Of a stretch of 64,000 nucleotides of DNA, positions 59,794 through 64,000 are shown piece by piece. A program made the position numbers and the translations under genes. The notes beneath the pieces are model-generated. The model worked only from the letters and a program-made list of their open reading frames with translations. It did no database searches and was not told the origin of the DNA. This DNA comes from G963676095 sp963676095 (GTDB lineage Bacteria > Bacteroidota > Bacteroidia > Bacteroidales > Prolixibacteraceae): the NCBI GenBank assembly GCA_963676095.1, contig OY781040.1, forward strand, positions 2,170,001 to 2,234,000, in the 5' to 3' direction. Numbering within the stretch: the first letter of the stretch is position 1; the number at the start of each line of letters is the position of its first letter.

Positions 59794-60757
59794 AGTCTGG
59801 CAATTGAGGTAAGAGATTGTTGAAACTGTTCTCTGTGTTCCTTTTCAGTTTGTCGGTGAGCATCGGTGTTATATGAAAGTACCCATATGTACTTTGAATA
59901 CTTTTATGGCCCATACTTCTGGACAGAAAAAGGAGTTTCCCGCTTAATTCGTATCCATGGTTCTCCCATTTTGTAATATTTGTTACCGCGTAATGGCTGC
60001 GGAGATCATATGCACATGCCGCTTCTGTATTCAGTCTATACCAAACATTTCTGAAGTGATAACCTTCCCATGCGGGAGTACGCGCATTGTCATTCCTATC
60101 CGGGAAAAAGTATTCGCGTCCCGGCATCAGTTTTGACATCGCTTCATTATACTTTTTTAGGATGAACAGCATTGACTGGTGAAGTGCAACACGATGTTGG
60201 TCCGCCCCTTTGGATCTTTCAATTTCGACCACTCCGCTCTTTAGATCTACATTCCGGCATTTCAGCCATCTGGCCTCACAGGTTCTCATTCCCGAACTCA
60301 AAAGAAGACGGAAGAATACCGGAAGTTCAAGGCGGTTCAACATGGCGTGAAGACTTCTTTGTCGTAATGACAACTTCATGAAGTAGCTGTCGCATTCACA
60401 AAAAAAGGAATCCAGTTCCTCAGGTGTAAAATAATGAGGTAAATATGAACATGGAACATTGGCAGAATCCCTTTTTGATCCCGATTTTGTCCATTTACGT
60501 TTGCGGGCATAATCGATGAAGTTCCATATGGCCGTAGTCCGTACCCTACAGGAATTCCCGTTTTCTGCCGGTCTTGGATTGCACCAGGATGTCATCTCAT
60601 CGGTGAGGATATCCGCTGCCGGATAGTTGTCCATAATATAATTGTCAAAATAGTGCAGGTTCTCGTAATAGGTCTTGCACCATTGTCCTGCATCCTGCCT
60701 GCTTAGAATGAACTCTTCAAAAAGCGGTGCAAGGAATGATTTGAACGGCCTTTTCAT
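59777..60757 (-). CDS. ritB: RIT tyrosine recombinase 2
   Basis: 326 residues. The catalytic domain shows Arg in LLLSSGMRTCEARWLKCRNVDL, Lys-like position in VVEIERSKGADQHRVALH, the altered box AYDLRSHYAVTNIT (H-x-x-R degenerate), His in SMGHKSIQST and Tyr in STYGYFHITP. The N-terminal part (residues 1-110) is helical. Overlaps the first gene by 4 bp (ATGA) and the third by 17 bp, so translation of all three is coupled. Confidence 0.9.
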   Translation of the reverse strand: MKRPFKSFLAPLFEEFILSRQDAGQWCKTYYENLHYFDNYIMDNYPAADILTDEMTSWCNPRPAENGNSCRVRTTAIWNFIDYARKRKWTKSGSKRDSANVPCSYLPHYFTPEELDSFFCECDSYFMKLSLRQRSLHAMLNRLELPVFFRLLLSSGMRTCEARWLKCRNVDLKSGVVEIERSKGADQHRVALHQSMLFILKKYNEAMSKLMPGREYFFPDRNDNARTPAWEGYHFRNVWYRLNTEAACAYDLRSHYAVTNITKWENHGYELSGKLLFLSRSMGHKSIQSTYGYFHITPMLTDKLKRNTENSFNNLLPQLPDYENEE

Positions 60758-61941
60758 ATTTCGAACAGTTCGTTGGACACCGGATATTCAGCGACGCTTA
60801 TTGAACATTCACGCAGATGCTCAATATCTGCATCCGCATACGGTTTGATGGATTCGGGTGAGCTATGGCCGGCAATCGAAGAAACAACATCACATTCAAT
60901 TCCATGGCTCAAAAGATAGGTGACAAGGTGGTGGCGAAGCACTCTCAATCCTTTGGTACCCCCATGGGTCCGTACTCCCGCTTTCTCAAAAAGCTTCCTG
61001 ACAAGGCCCCCAAGGTTTTTCAGTTCACCATGAGGCCGGCTCTTGGTTACCAAGACATTCTTAACGGCATTTTCAGGCCTTTCCGTTGTTATGTAATCAA
61101 ACAGTTCATTCCCTGTTGCTGCATTCATGGGCATTGTCAATGGTTCTCCTGTTTTCGATTGTATAAGGTGTATCCGGTCATATTTCCAGTCAATATTTTC
61201 GGGTTTGAGTTTTGTGATGTCAGTTCCCCTTAGCCCCAAAAAATATAACAGCCATCCGATACTCCGCTCGAGATGTGTCAGTCCCGAATCCCTGTTTTCA
61301 AGGCATTCCCGTATTTTCATGGATTCCTGGGGGGTCAGATACTGGAAGTTCCTGGTACCGGATTTTATCGCAGGTAATATTTCGAGTATTTTTTGTACCG
61401 GTTCTCCGTACAGTCGCATTGTCGTTCTTAGAACGGCCTTAATCAAACTGCAATAATCTTTACCCCTGATTTGTCGCTCTCCGTTGAAAAAGAATGTATA
61501 GACCATCCTGTTTTCAACATCATGGAATGTTTCTGCGCCACAATTCTGTAAATGTTTGAAGAAATTCATCGCTGCACGGGCCTCAGTCCATACGGTCTTT
61601 TCCCGCTTTTCACGCAATCCGCCAAATTCAAAATGATAGTCTATTGCTGATTGAAAAACAGTATTCAGCCGGTCGTATAATGGTGGAGGTGCGAGAAATC
61701 CATTTTTGGAACCAACACCTCCTGGGTATATACCTTTCCGGTCAAACTGTTTAACATTTCCAACATAAGTCATTAAAGACTTGTATCTTCCTTCTTCCGC
61801 TTTATAGCCACGTTTCTCAACTTCCAGAAAAAAAAAGTTCCTCATAGGAGGCAATTCCCGGTGATGCACCAACCTCCAAAGCCAATCTGATACATTTTCT
61901 GGTTTGCAGGAGAGCATCTTTCTTATAACCGTTTTTAACAA
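60754..61941 (-). CDS. ritA: RIT tyrosine recombinase 1
   Basis: 395 residues, the first gene of the trio. Catalytic segment: Arg in LYFLGLRGTDITKLKPENID, LIQSKTGEPLTMP (Lys), LRVLRHHLVTYLLSHG (box II), SSIAGHSSPESIKPYADAD (His and Tyr). The N-terminal part is about 200 residues, longer than in simple integrases. The 82-bp gap to the right terminal repeat should hold the promoter. The stop overlaps the next start by 4 bp. Confidence 0.9.
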   Translation of the reverse strand: MLKTVIRKMLSCKPENVSDWLWRLVHHRELPPMRNFFFLEVEKRGYKAEEGRYKSLMTYVGNVKQFDRKGIYPGGVGSKNGFLAPPPLYDRLNTVFQSAIDYHFEFGGLREKREKTVWTEARAAMNFFKHLQNCGAETFHDVENRMVYTFFFNGERQIRGKDYCSLIKAVLRTTMRLYGEPVQKILEILPAIKSGTRNFQYLTPQESMKIRECLENRDSGLTHLERSIGWLLYFLGLRGTDITKLKPENIDWKYDRIHLIQSKTGEPLTMPMNAATGNELFDYITTERPENAVKNVLVTKSRPHGELKNLGGLVRKLFEKAGVRTHGGTKGLRVLRHHLVTYLLSHGIECDVVSSIAGHSSPESIKPYADADIEHLRECSISVAEYPVSNELFEI

Positions 61942-62023
61942 GGAAGTCCATCAACTTTTGATGGGTCTTCCGAAGATTTGATGTGTCCATACGATATTGT
62001 ATTTAATTTACGGCCACAATATA

Positions 62024-62111
62024 CGATAATATTATCCCAACTTTTTACGGATAGTATACTGACTATATGAACGTTAAAGAAAATATTGGGATAATAGAAA
62101 AGTTTGGATAA
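62024..62111 (-). repeat. RIT element right terminal repeat
   Basis: Inverse complement of the left end with about two thirds identity in the middle and near identity at the two motif blocks: ATTATCCCAACTTTTTA (62031) and ATTGGGATAAT (62085-62095). Confidence 0.85.
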
Positions 62112-63499
62112 ATGGCGTTGTTGTCTGGTTTATAGTCGTGCCGCCGGATATAATGACACAGGGCTTCATATTCACCTAATGTATAGTTGACAGCCACAGC
62201 GAGCGGACTTTTGGGCAGCGTCCCCGGGTCGGATTGTATGCTGAGCAGTTTCTCTTTAAGTTCTTCCAATACCGGAGGGGCATATTCCTGCCGGTGTTTC
62301 AGGATTTTATCCGGTTCCCAGTCTTCTTTTATCTCATGCTCTTTCCGGTAAAGACTATTGATCAGGTCCACAATCTCTTTGGCATCTTCATCGCCTTCGA
62401 TATCCAGGAACTTACGTTTGCAGTGCTGGAAGCAGCCCAGCCGGATCACGCCCGGGTAAGTTCCGGTTTCTAAAATTTTATAATTGGCAAGCCCGTCTGA
62501 TTGGATGGCCCCTTTGTATTGTTCCCCGATATAATTGGTTAATACCTCCCTTGAACGGGAACCGTTTTCATAAAAGTACTGGACCAGTTTGACTGTATTA
62601 CCCAGAGCAGCCCAGATATACCCTTTGCGCACACCTTTACCCTGGCTGTTTTTCTCTTTGGTCAGGACAGTATAATAACTTTCGTCCATCGAAAGATAAT
62701 CATCCTCCAGGATAGCCTTTTTTAAGGCCTTGTCCAGACAGTCCATCATCCATGCCGACTTCTTGATCAGCCCGTGTGCCGTGGATTTGTTCATCTCAAA
62801 TCCATGCTCCGTGAAGTATTTAACGATCCGCTCAACGGGCATGGAGTAAATGTAGCGCAGTTGCAGCATGCCCGCAATAAAGGAACCGTCATAGTTGGAG
62901 TTGAGCAGTGGCGCCCTGGGGGCTTTACCGGAATATATCTTTTCATCCAACAGGCAGTTATACTGCCGGAAGATCCGTTTGATAAACTTAGCCGGGATAC
63001 ACTCATAAAGAATGGAATCCACGTAACCGATCACCCGGGATTTTTCTTTATCAAAACCCGGATCATCGGGATAAACCTCCTCGATGATCGTCTCCAGATC
63101 GAAAAACTCTTTGCGTTTGGCATTGTTGTTACCCCTCTCCTTCAGATTGGCTGCGGCTGTTCCCCCGGGGGCCTTTCCCTGCGCTGAACCTGCCGGGACA
63201 GTTATTTTCTCGGATTTATTGGACAGCAGTTTGCCCAGTCCGCGGTTTTTTCCTGTAAGATCCTGTATATGACCATTCTTTAAAAGAAGGGCTTCTTCCA
63301 GGGAACGGATGGAAGCGGTCAGTTCTTCAATCTGTACCGATTGCTTACGCAGTTGGGCAGACTGCCGGGCAAGTTGCTCCTGCAAAGACTTTTCTCTTTC
63401 AGCAGAAAGCCTTAACTGGTCTTCCAATAATGCCATCATCCGTTTGTTACTCACCCTGTGAAGGTACTCATAACAATCGGGATGACCAAGAAAAAACAA
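62063..63499 (-). pseudogene. tnpC: IS66 transposase TnpC, second copy, truncated
   Basis: The product is identical to that of copy 1 up to IIP and differs only in the last residues, which come from the RIT end (FSLTFI instead of FDLTII). It is truncated at the same codon, just before the catalytic Glu. The orientation is opposite to copy 1. Confidence 0.9.
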
Positions 63500-63527
63500 C
63501 TAAATATTCTATATAAAATATTATATA

Positions 63528-63887
63528 TCAAATATTTGACTTCATTACAAACCGCTGACGGTACTTTACGGACTTCAGCCGGACCCCCTCCATGATCAAA
63601 ACAAAAGTGGCCCATTTCATCTCGTATTGACCGCTGCCGGGGTTAAAACAGGGTACCTCAAAAGTCCCTTTTTCCAGTTTCTTCGTGTAAAGAATAAATC
63701 CGTCTTTCTGCCAGTGCAGGATCTTGATCATTCCCCTTGTTTTGCCTAAAAACAGAAATACTTCTCCGGACAAGGGGTTTCGGCCCATATCGGACTTGAC
63801 CAACTGGTACAGGGAATAAATCCCTTTCCGCATGTCCACTGCATGCGGACACAGGTAATAACTCATGGACGGGGTCAGTGCAAACAT
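63528..63887 (-). CDS. tnpB: IS66 accessory protein TnpB, second copy
   Basis: 119 residues, identical to the product of 56856-57215 (DMRKGIYSLYQL, VFLFLGKTRGMIKILHWQKDGF). Complete; lies 28 bp upstream of the truncated tnpC. Confidence 0.93.
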   Translation of the reverse strand: MFALTPSMSYYLCPHAVDMRKGIYSLYQLVKSDMGRNPLSGEVFLFLGKTRGMIKILHWQKDGFILYTKKLEKGTFEVPCFNPGSGQYEMKWATFVLIMEGVRLKSVKYRQRFVMKSNI

Positions 63888-63891
63888 GGAA

Positions 63892-64000
63892 TTACTGCTG
63901 ATTACAGAACAGGATTAACCCGGCTAAATCAACACTGCTGATTTCCGGTATACTGACAACCACCCCCGTTTGGGTCGTAATGTGAACGCCCTTCAATGAC
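63892..64000 (-). CDS. IS66 TnpA-like protein, second copy (partial)
   Basis: The last 109 bp of the gene, ending SVDLAGLILFCNQQ as in copy 1; the start lies beyond the window. Confidence 0.85.
   Translation of the reverse strand, partial: SLKGVHITTQTGVVVSIPEISSVDLAGLILFCNQQ

Larger units (their letters stand above)
58632..62111 (-). mobile_element. RIT (recombinase-in-trio) element
   Basis: A 3.48-kb element with three overlapping minus-strand tyrosine recombinase genes, bounded by inverted ends of about 88 bp. Within the ends, 58648-58719 and 62024-62095 are 72-bp imperfect inverted repeats of equal length. Each begins ATTATCCCAA and ends AAAAGTTGGGATAATATTAT. Each end also has an outer TTATCCAAACTTTT motif, so each contains two direct motifs and one inverted motif. 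Three recombinases plus complex ends is the definition of RIT elements. The exact outer border is inferred from the point where tnpC homology stops. Confidence 0.88.
62112..64000 (-). mobile_element. IS66-family element, copy 2, partial
   Basis: Exact mirror image of copy 1 (positions sum to 120743). It contains truncated tnpC, complete tnpB and the end of tnpA, and leaves the window at 64000. Confidence 0.88.

Overview
The window looks like chromosome of a Bacteroidota bacterium, probably a Bacteroidales or Marinilabiliales-type marine or sediment relative (inference). The signs are TAnnTTTG-type -7 promoter boxes upstream of tRNAs, few strong Shine-Dalgarno sites, a CarboxypepD_reg-type TonB-dependent receptor, lipoproteins with acidic post-lipobox segments, AsmA/DUF748 and YkuD families, and typical Bacteroidota cold-shock, GH130 and GH39-like genes. 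No rRNA, CRISPR array or replication origin was seen.

Layout. 1-1.2 kb: the 3' part of an asparagine-synthase-like macrolactam cyclase followed by a 43-residue precursor that fits a lasso peptide. 1.3-2.2 kb: a decayed IS630 transposase. 2.2-4.9 kb: a minus-strand operon of three paralogous tail-collar (MdpB-like) proteins and a formyltransferase. 5.4-9.3 kb: a possible trmFO remnant, an AsmA/DUF748 protein, an AlkD-like HEAT protein and a DUF486 membrane protein. 9.7-14.4 kb: an envelope module with a coiled-coil lipoprotein, two L,D-transpeptidases and a partner protein, divergent from an ECF sigma factor and a PepSY-like protein. 14.5 kb: tRNA-His. 14.8-16.5 kb: a GH39-like lipoprotein hydrolase.

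17-27.3 kb is a phosphate-scavenging locus. A TPR histidine kinase and NarL-type regulator diverge from a TonB-dependent receptor, a beta-propeller phytase and a YncE-propeller/phosphoesterase lipoprotein. The proposed flow is extracellular cleavage of phytate or phosphoesters with uptake through the receptor. 27.4-36.3 kb is housekeeping: thiol peroxidase, metallophosphoesterase plus glycosyltransferase, SRPBCC/GyrI protein, YhcH, Nudix, a HEAT-like protein, two tRNA-Gln genes, GH130 and a CsbD-like protein.

36.3-56 kb becomes progressively accessory. Intact genes (nitronate monooxygenase, two cold-shock proteins, a barrel protein, a REC-PAS-HTH regulator with a sensor kinase, AraC, SDR, GNAT, CTP-synthase-like amidotransferase, DHFR-like, methyltransferase, FtsX/MacB-type permease) are mixed with many broken ones. 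The broken ones are a DEAD-box helicase tail, AraC tail, OmpA with several frameshifts, GNAT with a frameshift, PhzF with an in-frame stop, and SDR, HxlR and acyltransferase fragments. A complete IS630-family element (50690-51780), with a probable programmed -1 frameshift, has rewritten the C-terminus of the DHFR-like gene.

56.3-64 kb: two IS66-family elements lie head-on as a perfect inverted duplication, each cut inside tnpC just before the catalytic Glu. Between them sits a complete RIT (recombinase-in-trio) element: three overlapping tyrosine recombinase genes bounded by about 88-bp composite inverted ends. This inverted IS66-RIT-IS66 arrangement and the lasso-like locus are the most notable items.
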